Of a stretch of 7,921 bases of DNA, positions 1 through 6,818 are shown piece after piece; position 1 is the stretch's first letter, and each line of letters starts with the position of its first letter. Source of the stretch: Candidatus Fermentibacteraceae bacterium (GTDB taxonomy: Bacteria > Fermentibacterota > Fermentibacteria > Fermentibacterales > JCC-6); assembly GCA_021162285.1 (NCBI GenBank), contig JAGGYZ010000226.1, positions 1 through 7,921 on the forward strand, given 5' to 3'. The position numbers and the translations under genes were made by a program. The notes beneath the pieces are model-generated. The model did not search any database. It was given only the letters and a program-made list of their open reading frames with translations, and was not told the origin of the DNA.

Positions 1-1271
1 CCGGGCTGCCTGTTGTTGTGAGAATAAGCGGTGACGAGATGATTCCAGACGGGATCAAACTGGATGAGATGGTAAAGTTTTCAAAGGTTCTGAAGGAAAA
101 GTCTGTGGAGGCGATTCATGTCTCGGCAGGAAGTGTTTGCAACACGCCGCCGTGGTATTTCCAGCACATGTTTGTACCCAAGGGAAAGACCTGGGAATTC
201 GCTGGCAGAATCAGGCGGGAAGCAGATATTCCTGTGATCTATGTGGGACAGATAAACACTGAAAGCGATGTTAAAACTCTTACAGACAAATACAGTGCCG
301 ACTACATAGCACTGGGCAGAGCACTGGTTGCAGATCCTGAGTTTGCCGGCAAGTACACCGGAGCAGTGAAGGGGAATATCCGTCCATGCCTTGCCTGTGC
401 TGAAGGATGTCTGGGTGGTGTAAAATCAGGAAAAGGGCTTCAGTGTCTGGTTAACCCTGTGGTGGGGATGGAAGCTGAGGTTCTGGAAAAAGCTGAAAAG
501 TCTAAGAAAATTGCAGTTGTGGGTGGTGGTCTCGCAGGAATGGAGGCGGCTCTTACTCTTAAAAAGAGGGGGCACCATGTAACTCTTTTTGAGAAAGACA
601 ATCTTGGAGGGCAGTTTACTCTTGCCCACCTTACACCCAACAAGAAATCCATGGGAACTCTGGTACCGTACTTTATAAAAGAACTGCAGGACAATGGTAT
701 TGAGGTCGTTCGCAAAGAGGCAGGGAAAGCCGATCTTGTGAACAATTTCGATGAGGTGGTTGCTGCAACAGGTTCGGAAGCTGCGAAGCTGGATATTGAG
801 GGGCTTAACAGTTACCAGTGGGCTGAAATACTGTTGAAAGAAAACCTTCCTGAAAACAAAAAAGTACTGATAATTGGCGGAGGTCTTATAGGGGTAGATA
901 TAGCAACAGCTTTGATTCCTCTTAAAAACAGCGTTACCATAGTGAAGAGAACCACAGACTTCGGTGAGGACATGGAAGCCATCGCCAAGCTGCTTTCTCT
1001 GAAGATGATGAGAGAGAACAACACAGTGTTCAGCGATCACACCACTGTGAAGAAGGTAGACGGGAAAACCGTGCACGCGATAAGAGACGGGGAAGAGATT
1101 CAATTCAACGATATAGATGTAATAGTGGTGTCTGCCGGGATGAAGAGCGTGAACACCCTGGGTAAGGAACTGGAGGGCAGTGTTCCGGTAAGGGTAATTG
1201 GTGACGCTGAAAAAGTAGGTAATGCGCAGAGTGCAATCAGAGACGGTTACCTTACGGCAAGGACCATTTGA
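1..1271 (+). CDS. Old Yellow Enzyme / 2,4-dienoyl-CoA reductase-type NADH:flavin oxidoreductase, C-terminal part (5' truncated)
   Basis: The frame is open to the left edge (first whole codon at 3), so the start and most of the FMN-binding TIM barrel lie outside the window. Residues below count from the codon at 18. The end of the barrel is visible (IHVSAGS at 33-39, then the IALGR and VADPE segment near 97-108), which in this family helps bind FMN phosphate. It is followed by a four-cysteine iron-sulfur motif, C124-x2-C127-x3-C131-x11-C143, ending in CLVNP. Then come two dinucleotide-binding folds: a GGGLAG motif near 169-174 for FAD and a GGGLIG motif near 288-293 for NAD(P). The terminal VIGDA segment plus AIRDGY is the usual FAD-contacting end. 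This order (barrel, 4Fe-4S, FAD, NAD) matches 2,4-dienoyl-CoA reductase (FadH), trimethylamine dehydrogenase and enoate reductases. The substrate cannot be told from this part. A 152-base gap separates it from the next gene, so it is probably a separate transcription unit. Confidence 0.93.
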   Translation, partial: GLPVVVRISGDEMIPDGIKLDEMVKFSKVLKEKSVEAIHVSAGSVCNTPPWYFQHMFVPKGKTWEFAGRIRREADIPVIYVGQINTESDVKTLTDKYSADYIALGRALVADPEFAGKYTGAVKGNIRPCLACAEGCLGGVKSGKGLQCLVNPVVGMEAEVLEKAEKSKKIAVVGGGLAGMEAALTLKKRGHHVTLFEKDNLGGQFTLAHLTPNKKSMGTLVPYFIKELQDNGIEVVRKEAGKADLVNNFDEVVAATGSEAAKLDIEGLNSYQWAEILLKENLPENKKVLIIGGGLIGVDIATALIPLKNSVTIVKRTTDFGEDMEAIAKLLSLKMMRENNTVFSDHTTVKKVDGKTVHAIRDGEEIQFNDIDVIVVSAGMKSVNTLGKELEGSVPVRVIGDAEKVGNAQSAIRDGYLTARTI

Positions 1272-1423
1272 TACAATCTGATCAGTTAGCAGCTGATTGT
1301 TTATCGATGAATAACTGGTTTGTGACCACGGAGTTACATGGGTGTAGTTCTGCATATTGGAGACTCGGTGGGTTTGTTCTGATTGCCTTATATTCGGCAT
1401 ATCAAAACTGAAAAGGAGAATTT
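1272..1423 (+). other. Intergenic region upstream of dapL
   Basis: This is the only sizeable non-coding gap in the window. It holds an imperfect inverted repeat, ACAATC at 1273-1278 pairing with GATTGT at 1295-1300 around a 16-base loop, followed by only a short T stretch, so it is a poor candidate for an intrinsic terminator of the upstream gene. A TATATT hexamer at 1389-1394 resembles a -10 box, but no good -35 hexamer sits 16-18 bases upstream. A strong Shine-Dalgarno (AAGGAGA, 1413-1419) lies four bases before the dapL ATG. By position, the promoter of the downstream operon should lie here. I see no riboswitch-like conserved structure, although I could not fold the RNA. Confidence 0.5.
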
Positions 1424-2632
1424 ATGCAGAAAAAGCCACTGATAAGTGCTTCAGAGCGACTCAGCAAGCTGCCACCGTACCTCTTTGCCGAGCTTGACAG
1501 ACAAAAAAAGGCAGCGGCGAAGAGGGGGCTGGATCTGATAGATTTCGGTATTGGCGACCCGGACATGCCAACACCTGAGGAGATCGTTGTAGCAGGGCAG
1601 GCTGCACTGGCCAATCCGGCAAACCACAGATACCCCGATGGAGCCGGGTCGGAGTCTTACCGCAATGCCTGCAGGGAGTGGATGAAGAGCCAGTTTGATG
1701 TTGGCTGTGAAACCGCTGCTGTTATAGGTTCAAAAGAAGGTATTGCCCATATACCCATGGTGTTCTGCAACCGAGGGGATCTTGTTCTGATACCGAACCC
1801 GGGGTACCCTGTTTACAGAGCTTCGGCAATACTTGCCGACGCTATACCTGTGGATCTTCCTCTTCTTGGAGAGAACGGTTTTCTGCCGGATTTCGAGAAG
1901 ATCCCACCTGCAGTTCTCAGAGAAGCAAAAGTTATGTTTCTGAACTACCCCAACAACCCTACCGGGGCTGTTGTCAGCCTTGAACAGATGACTGAGATGG
2001 TTGAATTCGCTAGAGTTAACAACATCCTTCTTGTGAGTGACAACTCATACAGCCACATAAGATTTGATGGAGTTAAACCCATGAGTTTTCTCCAGGTACC
2101 AGGTGCTTCCGATGTTGTCCTGGAGTTTCACAGTCTCTCAAAAACTTTCAATATGACCGGGTGGAGGGTTGGCTTTGTTGCAGGTGGTGTAAATCTGGTA
2201 AAAACCTTTATGGGGGCTAAGGAGAACATTGATTCCGGTATCTTTACCGCAATTCAGAAAGCCGGAGAAACTGCTATGGCTATGGATATATCCGGTTTTG
2301 AGGAGCGGCTGGCAGTTTACCGTGAGAGAAGAGAGATTCTGGTTGACGGGCTAAACAAGCTGAACTGGGATATTGCAGATTCTCCCGGAACTTTCTACGT
2401 GTGGGTCAAGCTTCCCAGGGGGGCTGATTCAATGGTGTTTGCCAGAAAGATGATCAACCACGCAGGTATTGTTATTACTCCTGGAAGTGGTTTTGGAACA
2501 TGGGGAGAGGGTTACATTCGCTTTGCCCTGACCATCCCGTCAGACAGAATTCATCAGGCTGTGGGAAGACTGGAGCAGATGGAACTTCACAAGGGAAGGC
2601 TTCTTAAATGGTTGAAGAAAACAGGAGACTGA
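1424..2632 (+). CDS. dapL: LL-diaminopimelate aminotransferase (class I/II PLP aminotransferase)
   Basis: DapL converts L-tetrahydrodipicolinate plus glutamate directly to LL-2,6-diaminopimelate and 2-oxoglutarate, bypassing the acylated intermediates of the DapD/DapC/DapE route. It is a cytosolic PLP enzyme supplying lysine and peptidoglycan precursors. The 402-residue length fits the family (about 380-410). The N-terminus has the family-like LPPYLFAELD (16-25) and FGIGDPDMPTP (41-51). The fold-type I residues are present: NNPTG at 177-181, D206 and Y209 contacting the cofactor, SLSK with K240 as the Schiff-base lysine, then TFNMTGWR, and R366 in YIRFALT for the substrate carboxylate. The ATG at 1424 has a strong Shine-Dalgarno. 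The 3' end overlaps folB by 25 bases. No other lysine-pathway gene is in the window, so a related class I aminotransferase of different specificity cannot be excluded. The PPYLFAE and GIGDPD pattern still favours DapL. Confidence 0.85.
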   Translation: MQKKPLISASERLSKLPPYLFAELDRQKKAAAKRGLDLIDFGIGDPDMPTPEEIVVAGQAALANPANHRYPDGAGSESYRNACREWMKSQFDVGCETAAVIGSKEGIAHIPMVFCNRGDLVLIPNPGYPVYRASAILADAIPVDLPLLGENGFLPDFEKIPPAVLREAKVMFLNYPNNPTGAVVSLEQMTEMVEFARVNNILLVSDNSYSHIRFDGVKPMSFLQVPGASDVVLEFHSLSKTFNMTGWRVGFVAGGVNLVKTFMGAKENIDSGIFTAIQKAGETAMAMDISGFEERLAVYRERREILVDGLNKLNWDIADSPGTFYVWVKLPRGADSMVFARKMINHAGIVITPGSGFGTWGEGYIRFALTIPSDRIHQAVGRLEQMELHKGRLLKWLKKTGD

Positions 2633-2973
2633 CCGGCAACCTTTCCCTTGAGGGCATTTCCCTTGCTCTGCGGCTGGGTGCATTGCCCTTTGAGAGGATA
2701 GAACCCAGGAGAGTGCTGGTTGATCTGGAGTGGACAGGCGAGGTTTTTAGGAGTGGGAAACCGGTTGTGGACTATTCCCTGGTGTGTTCAGCATTGAAGA
2801 ACGGTGTTGAGACCGAGTATCTCTTTATTGAAGAACTTGCAGGTGATATTCTTGAGTTGCTTGAGGAGAGATGGCCTGGAGCATGGACTGTAACAGTTGG
2901 CAAGATGTTTCCTCCGGTTGATCCCCCCATGGAAAGAGCTTCAGTTTCCATTACCGGCGGTTATGCAACCTGA
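2608..2973 (+). CDS. folB: Dihydroneopterin aldolase
   Basis: FolB cleaves 7,8-dihydroneopterin to 6-hydroxymethyl-7,8-dihydropterin and glycolaldehyde in folate synthesis. The 121-residue product is the normal size. Family landmarks are visible: GALPFER (24-30) with E29, VDYS (54-57) with Y56, FIEELA (73-78) with E75, and K99 in VGKMFPP. By position these match the Glu, Tyr, Glu and Lys that line the active site in characterised FolB. The central sequence is otherwise rather divergent, but the folK gene immediately downstream supports the call. The ATG lies inside the dapL 3' end, preceded by AAGGGAAGG at 2591-2599. No in-frame ATG, GTG or TTG occurs between it and the conserved core, so this start is favoured even though it adds about ten residues before the usual family start. 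It overlaps folK by 11 bases. Confidence 0.85.
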   Translation: MVEENRRLTGNLSLEGISLALRLGALPFERIEPRRVLVDLEWTGEVFRSGKPVVDYSLVCSALKNGVETEYLFIEELAGDILELLEERWPGAWTVTVGKMFPPVDPPMERASVSITGGYAT

Positions 2974-3484
2974 GGTTACCGGAACTGGCCGCAGAGCTTT
3001 TGCTCTGGGAATCGGTGGTAATGAAGGAGATGTGCAGCAGAGTATCAGAACCTGTATCTCCGTTCTCAGAGAGCACAGTCTGGTTACTGATCTCCGGGTA
3101 TCTTCAGTTTACAGAACCTCACCGTGGGGAGATGTTCAAGGCGGTGAGTTCCTCAACTGTGTTGCATGTGGCCTCTGGGCCGGCGGCGACCTTGAACTGC
3201 TGTATCTGTGCCGGTCTGTGGAGAGTCTGTTTTCAGTTCCTGTTAAGAAAAACGGTGCCTCCAGAGAGCTTGATGTGGATGTTCTGTTTATTGAAGGCGG
3301 TGTTTCAACAGGGGAACTGACACTGCCTCATCCCCGTATGGTTTTTCGAAAATTTGTTCTTGTACCACTGTGTGATGTGTGGCCCCATGCGGTTCCCGGG
3401 CTTGGGTACACACCTGCTGAACTTCTAAAGCGGGTACAGGACGGCTCTTCTATTATATTCCACAGTGATTTGCTTTCACAGTAA
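2963..3484 (+). CDS. folK: 2-amino-4-hydroxy-6-hydroxymethyldihydropteridine pyrophosphokinase (HPPK)
   Basis: FolK transfers pyrophosphate from ATP to 6-hydroxymethyl-7,8-dihydropterin, the step directly after FolB. The 173-residue product has the HPPK order of motifs: FALGIGGNEGD (13-23) in place of the usual GSNLGD, SSVYRTSPWGD (47-57), EFLN (62-65), RELDVDVLF (101-109) carrying the two Mg-binding aspartates D104 and D106, and LPHPRMVFRKFVLVPL (121-136) with H123 and R125. The start at 2963 is an ATG overlapping the folB stop and lies a typical distance before the first motif. A more upstream in-frame ATG at 2897 would add 22 residues entirely inside folB and is less likely. The Shine-Dalgarno is weak, so translation may depend on coupling to folB. 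Departures from consensus (Ser and Leu of GSNLG replaced by Gly and Glu; GASR before the aspartates where many have GPR) look like lineage variation rather than loss of function. Confidence 0.93.
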   Translation: MQPEVTGTGRRAFALGIGGNEGDVQQSIRTCISVLREHSLVTDLRVSSVYRTSPWGDVQGGEFLNCVACGLWAGGDLELLYLCRSVESLFSVPVKKNGASRELDVDVLFIEGGVSTGELTLPHPRMVFRKFVLVPLCDVWPHAVPGLGYTPAELLKRVQDGSSIIFHSDLLSQ

Positions 3485-3501
3485 CAGGGGGCTGAACAGC
3501 T

Positions 3502-4155
3502 TTGAAAACTGCAGGATATCTTGTTGTAGAAGGTCCCATCGGCGTAGGGAAAACTGCTCTGGCCAGAAAGCTTGCAACAAGGCTTGAAGGAAGAGCTATA
3601 CTGGAGGAGACCGACGAAAATCCATACCTGGAACTGTTCTACAGAAACCGGAAGAAGTACGGGTTTCAGGCACAGATCTCTTTTCTTCTGGCGAGGTACA
3701 TACAGCAGACCAGGCTTGTTCATCCGGATCTGTTTACCAGATATCTGGTTTCAGACTTTCTGTTCGGAAGGGGCACGGTTTTTGCAAAAGTCAGCCTTGA
3801 GCCACAGGAATTTTCTCTTTACCAGCGATTGATGGATCAGCTGAAAACCGGTCTGATCTCTCCGGATCTGGTAATCTACCTGCAGGCATCAACAGGTGTT
3901 CTTATCGACAGGATCAACAGGAATGGAAGGGCGTTTGAACGGGACATGGACAGGAACTGGCTGGAGCAGCTGGTGGATTCTTACAACAGCTGGTTTTTAC
4001 AGGACAGACAGTACCCGGTTCTGGTTGTGAATACCGACTCAGTTGATTTTCCTGGAAACGAAAACTCATTTGAAGGGCTTGTGGAGGCCATTAAAATGCA
4101 CCCCGGAGGGATACAGGGTTACAACCCCATGCCGCACAAAGGATTTCTGATTTGA
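3502..4155 (+). CDS. Deoxynucleoside kinase (dNK / deoxyguanosine-deoxyadenosine kinase family)
   Basis: This cytosolic enzyme phosphorylates deoxynucleosides at the 5' position using ATP or another NTP, a salvage route to dNMPs. The 217-residue product begins with the P-loop GPIGVGKT (11-18). E35/E36 and E39-N-P-Y follow, as in the family's EPVxxNP-like segment. VSDFLFGRGTVFAKVSL (83-99) matches the dNK segment that usually carries a DR or DY motif, and EFSLYQRL (103-110) follows. The lid region is RINRNGRAFERDMD (137-150), rich in arginines that contact phosphates. The best start is the TTG at 3502; no ATG or GTG lies between the folK stop and the P-loop. AGGGGG at 3486-3491 can serve as Shine-Dalgarno with a 10-base spacing. 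The stop overlaps the panC start as TTGA. Which deoxynucleoside it prefers cannot be told from sequence alone. Confidence 0.9.
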   Translation: MKTAGYLVVEGPIGVGKTALARKLATRLEGRAILEETDENPYLELFYRNRKKYGFQAQISFLLARYIQQTRLVHPDLFTRYLVSDFLFGRGTVFAKVSLEPQEFSLYQRLMDQLKTGLISPDLVIYLQASTGVLIDRINRNGRAFERDMDRNWLEQLVDSYNSWFLQDRQYPVLVVNTDSVDFPGNENSFEGLVEAIKMHPGGIQGYNPMPHKGFLI

Positions 4156-5003
4156 TAGTAACAGATAGTGAAAAAACTATATCCGCACTATGCAGCGACT
4201 GGCGGGCAGAGGGTCTCAGCGTTGGGCTTGTTCCAACCATGGGCGCTCTTCACAGGGGACACCTGAGTCTTGTAAAAACCGCTGTAGCCAGTGTGGACAG
4301 GGTTGTTGTGAGTATTTTTGTTAATCCGACACAGTTTGCTGCAGGAGAAGATCTTGACAGATACCCAAGAACTCTTCAGCAGGACTGTGAACAGGTGAAA
4401 AAAGCAGGAGCTTGTGCCGTTTTCACTCCGGATACGGTTACTGTCTACCCGGAAGGGTTTTCGTCGGAAGTGCGGGTATCTGGAATTACGGAAGGGCTTT
4501 GTGGAGCGTACCGACCAGGCCACTTCGATGGTGTTTCCACGGTGTGTGCTGTTCTGTTCGGTATAGTCAAGCCGGAGGTGGCAGTTTTCGGTATGAAGGA
4601 TGCACAGCAGCTGGCTGTTATTAGAAGGATGGTCTCCGACCTTCGAATGGGAGTTGATATTGTTGCTGCACCGATTGTTCGTGAAGCGGATGGTCTTGCA
4701 ATGAGCAGCAGAAACCGGTATCTGTCTGTTGAGGAAAGAGGACAGGCGGTTCTGATAAACACAGGGCTTGAGAAGGCGGTATCACTGTGCAGGGGTGGCG
4801 AGAAAAACTGCGCCGTGCTGAAGGAGGCATTTCTGCAAACTGTAAGTAATGCTTCGAAACTTCGGGTTCAGTATGCTGAAATCGTTGATCCCGACACCCT
4901 TCTCCAGGTTGAAACAGCTGAAAAGACAGTTCTTCTGGCAGTGGCTGTTTTTGCAGGTAAAACAAGACTTATAGACAATGTTTTGATTAGGCCGGAGGTT
5001 TAG
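4152..5003 (+). CDS. panC: Pantothenate synthetase (pantoate--beta-alanine ligase)
   Basis: PanC adenylates D-pantoate with ATP and condenses it with beta-alanine to give pantothenate, the vitamin precursor of coenzyme A. The 283-residue length is typical. Signatures in order: PTMGALHRGH (28-37) with the nucleotidyl-transferase histidines H34 and H37, SIFVNPTQF (54-62) with Q61, DLDRYPRTLQQD (68-78), RPGHFDGV (121-128), FGMKDAQQL (147-154), and MSSRNRYL (184-191), the KMSKS-equivalent loop. The residue before K149 is Met where many homologues have Glu or Gln, a minor variant. The start is a TTG at 4152 overlapping the kinase stop (TTGA), preceded by AAAGGA at 4138-4143 with 8-base spacing. 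The next gene, panD, provides its beta-alanine. panB, which makes the pantoate precursor, is not in the window. Confidence 0.97.
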   Translation: MIVTDSEKTISALCSDWRAEGLSVGLVPTMGALHRGHLSLVKTAVASVDRVVVSIFVNPTQFAAGEDLDRYPRTLQQDCEQVKKAGACAVFTPDTVTVYPEGFSSEVRVSGITEGLCGAYRPGHFDGVSTVCAVLFGIVKPEVAVFGMKDAQQLAVIRRMVSDLRMGVDIVAAPIVREADGLAMSSRNRYLSVEERGQAVLINTGLEKAVSLCRGGEKNCAVLKEAFLQTVSNASKLRVQYAEIVDPDTLLQVETAEKTVLLAVAVFAGKTRLIDNVLIRPEV

Positions 5004-5005
5004 TT

Positions 5006-5365
5006 TTGCTTAGATGTTTTCTGAAATCAAAGTTACACAGGATGGTTGTGACCCAGGCTGAGCTTGATTACATGGGCTCTATTACCATAGACAAAGACCT
5101 GATGGATATAGCTGGTATTCTTCCCCACGAAAAGGTTCTTGTGGCAGACATAGATACCGGCAACAGGTTTGAAACCTATGTTCTGGAAGGTGAACGGGGA
5201 AGCGGTATTATCTGTATCAACGGAGCTGCCGCCAGACTCTGCAGCCCCGGAGACAGAATAATAGTTCTTCAGTTCGCCTGGTTTGATATGGACAGAGATA
5301 CTGTTACCGAACCTGTGGTTGTTGTTGCAGATGATTCCAATCTCAATCCCCGGAAGCTCACATGA
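5006..5365 (+). CDS. panD: Aspartate 1-decarboxylase, pyruvoyl-dependent
   Basis: PanD decarboxylates L-aspartate to beta-alanine, the co-substrate of PanC encoded just upstream. It is made as an inactive proenzyme that cleaves itself between Gly and Ser, turning the serine into a pyruvoyl cofactor. Here the cleavage site is G24-S25 in YMGSIT, so the predicted pieces are a 24-residue beta chain and a 95-residue alpha chain. Other expected residues are present: K9 and H11 in KSKLHR, Y22, R54 in GNRFETY, and N72 in INGAAAR. The 119-residue length is normal. The start is the TTG at 5006, two bases after the panC stop, with a perfect GGAGG at 4994-4998. The N-terminal MLRCFLKSKLHR aligns with the MxRxMLxxKLHR start of known PanD, which confirms this start. 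The stop overlaps the next ATG (ATGA). Confidence 0.97.
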   Translation: MLRCFLKSKLHRMVVTQAELDYMGSITIDKDLMDIAGILPHEKVLVADIDTGNRFETYVLEGERGSGIICINGAAARLCSPGDRIIVLQFAWFDMDRDTVTEPVVVVADDSNLNPRKLT

Positions 5366-6318
5366 TTACTGCAGCGGTAATTCTTGCCGCAGGTATGGGG
5401 AAAAGGATGAAATCCGATTTGCCCAAGGTGCTGCATCCCGTTCTTGCAAAACCCATGGTGGAACGGGCTGCCGGTGTTGCTGAAGCAGCGGGAGTTACGG
5501 AGGTGACGGTTGTAACAGGTCACGGCAGAGACAGGGTAATTCCACTGCTGGAGGCCAATGGCTGGAACTGGGCTGTTCAGAGCAGTCAACTTGGAACTGC
5601 CCACGCTGTAACCTGTGCACTGCCCAAGGTGGAAAATGCCGACGAGGTGGTAATCCTGATGGGTGATGTACCGCTGCTGCGGAAGGAAACGGTAGGGGAA
5701 CTTATTCAGGCCAGGAGACAGGCAGATGCCGCACTGGCAGTACTTACCACCACACCTCCAGATGTTTCCGGCTACGGAAGAGTAATTCTTGACAGCGAGG
5801 GCAGGATAGACAGGATTGTTGAAGACAAGGATGCAACTGCTGAAGAAAAGCAATGCAGGGTTATAAACACGGGAATAATGGTCTTTGACGGTTGTGTTCT
5901 TGCAGAGGTACTTTCCGGGATAGGCAATTCCAATGCTCAGAACGAGTACTATCTTACCGATGCAGTGGAGGTAGTCTCCAGGATGGGCAGAAAGGCTCTT
6001 GCTGTGTTTACACCGAACTGGCAGGAGGTTGCCGGGGTAAACAACCCGCTTCAGCTTGCAGCGTGCACTTCTGAAATGAAACGCAGGATTGTGGAGAACC
6101 ACCTTCTTGAAGGTGTTGTTATCCCCGATCCGGAATCGGTGTGGATAGAGGACGATGTGGTTATTGGAAGAGGTGCTGTAATAGGGCGCAACTGCAGGCT
6201 TTCAGGGGATACCGTTGTTGGTGCAGGAGCGGTTATAGGGGACGGTTCAATAATAGACTGTGCCGTGATAGAACCCGGTGGGACCATTGAAGAGTACTCA
6301 ATTATCGGAGTGGATTGA
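5362..6318 (+). CDS. glmU: Short GlmU: N-acetylglucosamine-1-phosphate uridyltransferase domain without the acetyltransferase domain
   Basis: The N-terminal domain makes UDP-GlcNAc from GlcNAc-1-P and UTP for peptidoglycan and envelope glycans. Signatures: LAAGMGKRM (8-16, usually LAAGxGTRM) with R15, LPKVLH (20-25) with K22, QLGTAHA (76-82), GDVPLL (101-106) with Mg-ligand D102, GYGRVI (137-142), VEDKDAT (153-159), INTGIM (168-173), NEYYLTDAV (194-202) and N227 in GVNN. After a linker helix, the left-handed beta-helix starts (about 253-318) with several hexapeptide-like turns (VVIGRG, AVIGRN, TVVGAG, AVIGDG). The protein then stops at 318 residues against about 450-460 for full GlmU. The distal helix, with the acetyl-CoA-binding and catalytic residues, is absent, and the next gene begins on the stop codon, so no decayed remainder exists. 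Acetylation of GlcN-1-P must come from another protein, or the substrate may differ. It starts at the ATGA overlap with panD. Confidence 0.88.
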   Translation: MITAAVILAAGMGKRMKSDLPKVLHPVLAKPMVERAAGVAEAAGVTEVTVVTGHGRDRVIPLLEANGWNWAVQSSQLGTAHAVTCALPKVENADEVVILMGDVPLLRKETVGELIQARRQADAALAVLTTTPPDVSGYGRVILDSEGRIDRIVEDKDATAEEKQCRVINTGIMVFDGCVLAEVLSGIGNSNAQNEYYLTDAVEVVSRMGRKALAVFTPNWQEVAGVNNPLQLAACTSEMKRRIVENHLLEGVVIPDPESVWIEDDVVIGRGAVIGRNCRLSGDTVVGAGAVIGDGSIIDCAVIEPGGTIEEYSIIGVD

Positions 6319-6818
6319 TGACACAGAGGCTGTGGGCACCCTGGAGACATGATTACATAACATCTTCCGGAGGAAAGACCGATGAGTGTGTTTTCTGTAG
6401 AATAGGCGGAGATGATTCTTCTCTGGACAGGGAAAACCTGGTTCTTCACCGGGGAGAGCACTGTTTTGTTGTTCTCAACAGGTATCCGTACATCAACGGT
6501 CACCTTATGATAGTTCCGTTCCGCCACGCAGGAGATCTGTCATCACTGGACAGAACAGAGAGAATTGAGATCATGGACCTTGCTGTGCAGGCTGAACAGG
6601 CTCTTGCAGAAACTATGCACTGTCAGGGATTGAACGGAGGATGGAACATCGGTTCTGCCGGGGGAGCCGGTATACCGGGCCACCTGCACTTTCATATTCT
6701 TCCAAGATGGAACGGTGACACCAATTTCATGACCACTGTCGGGCAGGTAAGAGTCGTTTCTCAATCGCTGGAGCAGGCTTACGAAGCTCTTTCGCCGCTG
6801 TTCGGAGGATTGGAGTGA
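6318..6818 (+). CDS. HIT-family hydrolase/phosphorylase, Ap4A phosphorylase-like
   Basis: This is a histidine-triad nucleotide-binding protein of 166 residues. The family hydrolyses or phosphorolyses nucleoside phosphates; this subgroup, starting RLWAPWR-x-YI, resembles bacterial diadenosine tetraphosphate phosphorylases. Visible features: RLWAPWRHDYI (4-14), a C24-x2-C27 pair in a probable zinc site, NRYPYINGHLMIVPFRH (54-70), GGWNIGSAGGAGIPGH (107-122), and the triad HLHFHILPRW (122-131) with H122, H124 and catalytic H126. The ATG at 6318 shares its A with the glmU stop (TGATG) and has GGAG at 6307-6310. A TTG one codon earlier is a poorer choice because RLWAPWR normally begins three or four residues from the start. 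The gene ends in a GTGA overlap with the next gene. The exact substrate is not determined by sequence. Confidence 0.92.
   Translation: MTQRLWAPWRHDYITSSGGKTDECVFCRIGGDDSSLDRENLVLHRGEHCFVVLNRYPYINGHLMIVPFRHAGDLSSLDRTERIEIMDLAVQAEQALAETMHCQGLNGGWNIGSAGGAGIPGHLHFHILPRWNGDTNFMTTVGQVRVVSQSLEQAYEALSPLFGGLE

Noticed and set aside
1273..1300. Inverted repeat as an intrinsic terminator after the oxidoreductase gene
   Set aside because: The stem has only six base pairs before a mismatch, with a 16-base loop, and it is followed by GTTTATC and not a real U tract. It is described within the intergenic feature but not called a terminator.
1389..1394. TATATT as a -10 box for the dapL operon promoter
   Set aside because: No convincing -35 hexamer lies at 16-18 bases upstream, and the sigma-factor preference of this host is unknown. 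It was left as a note only.
426..1400. Long antisense open frame (324 codons) opposite the oxidoreductase gene
   Set aside because: The translation is rich in His, Cys, Ser and Tyr with no recognisable domain, and it lies opposite a gene whose motifs are unambiguous. It is a shadow of that gene's codon pattern.
2897..2962. Upstream extension of folK to the ATG at 2897
   Set aside because: The extra 22 residues lie wholly inside the folB coding region, carry no HPPK motif, and would give an unusually long lead before the first conserved strand.
5269..6102. Antisense open frame (277 codons) opposite panD and glmU
   Set aside because: It lies opposite two well-supported genes, has no domain pattern, and reads as low-complexity shadow sequence.
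6319..6818. Frameshift hiding the GlmU acetyltransferase domain in the downstream sequence
   Set aside because: The sequence after the glmU stop is a complete HIT-family gene starting at the stop codon. None of the acetyltransferase landmarks (for example an NYDG-like motif) appears in any forward frame there.
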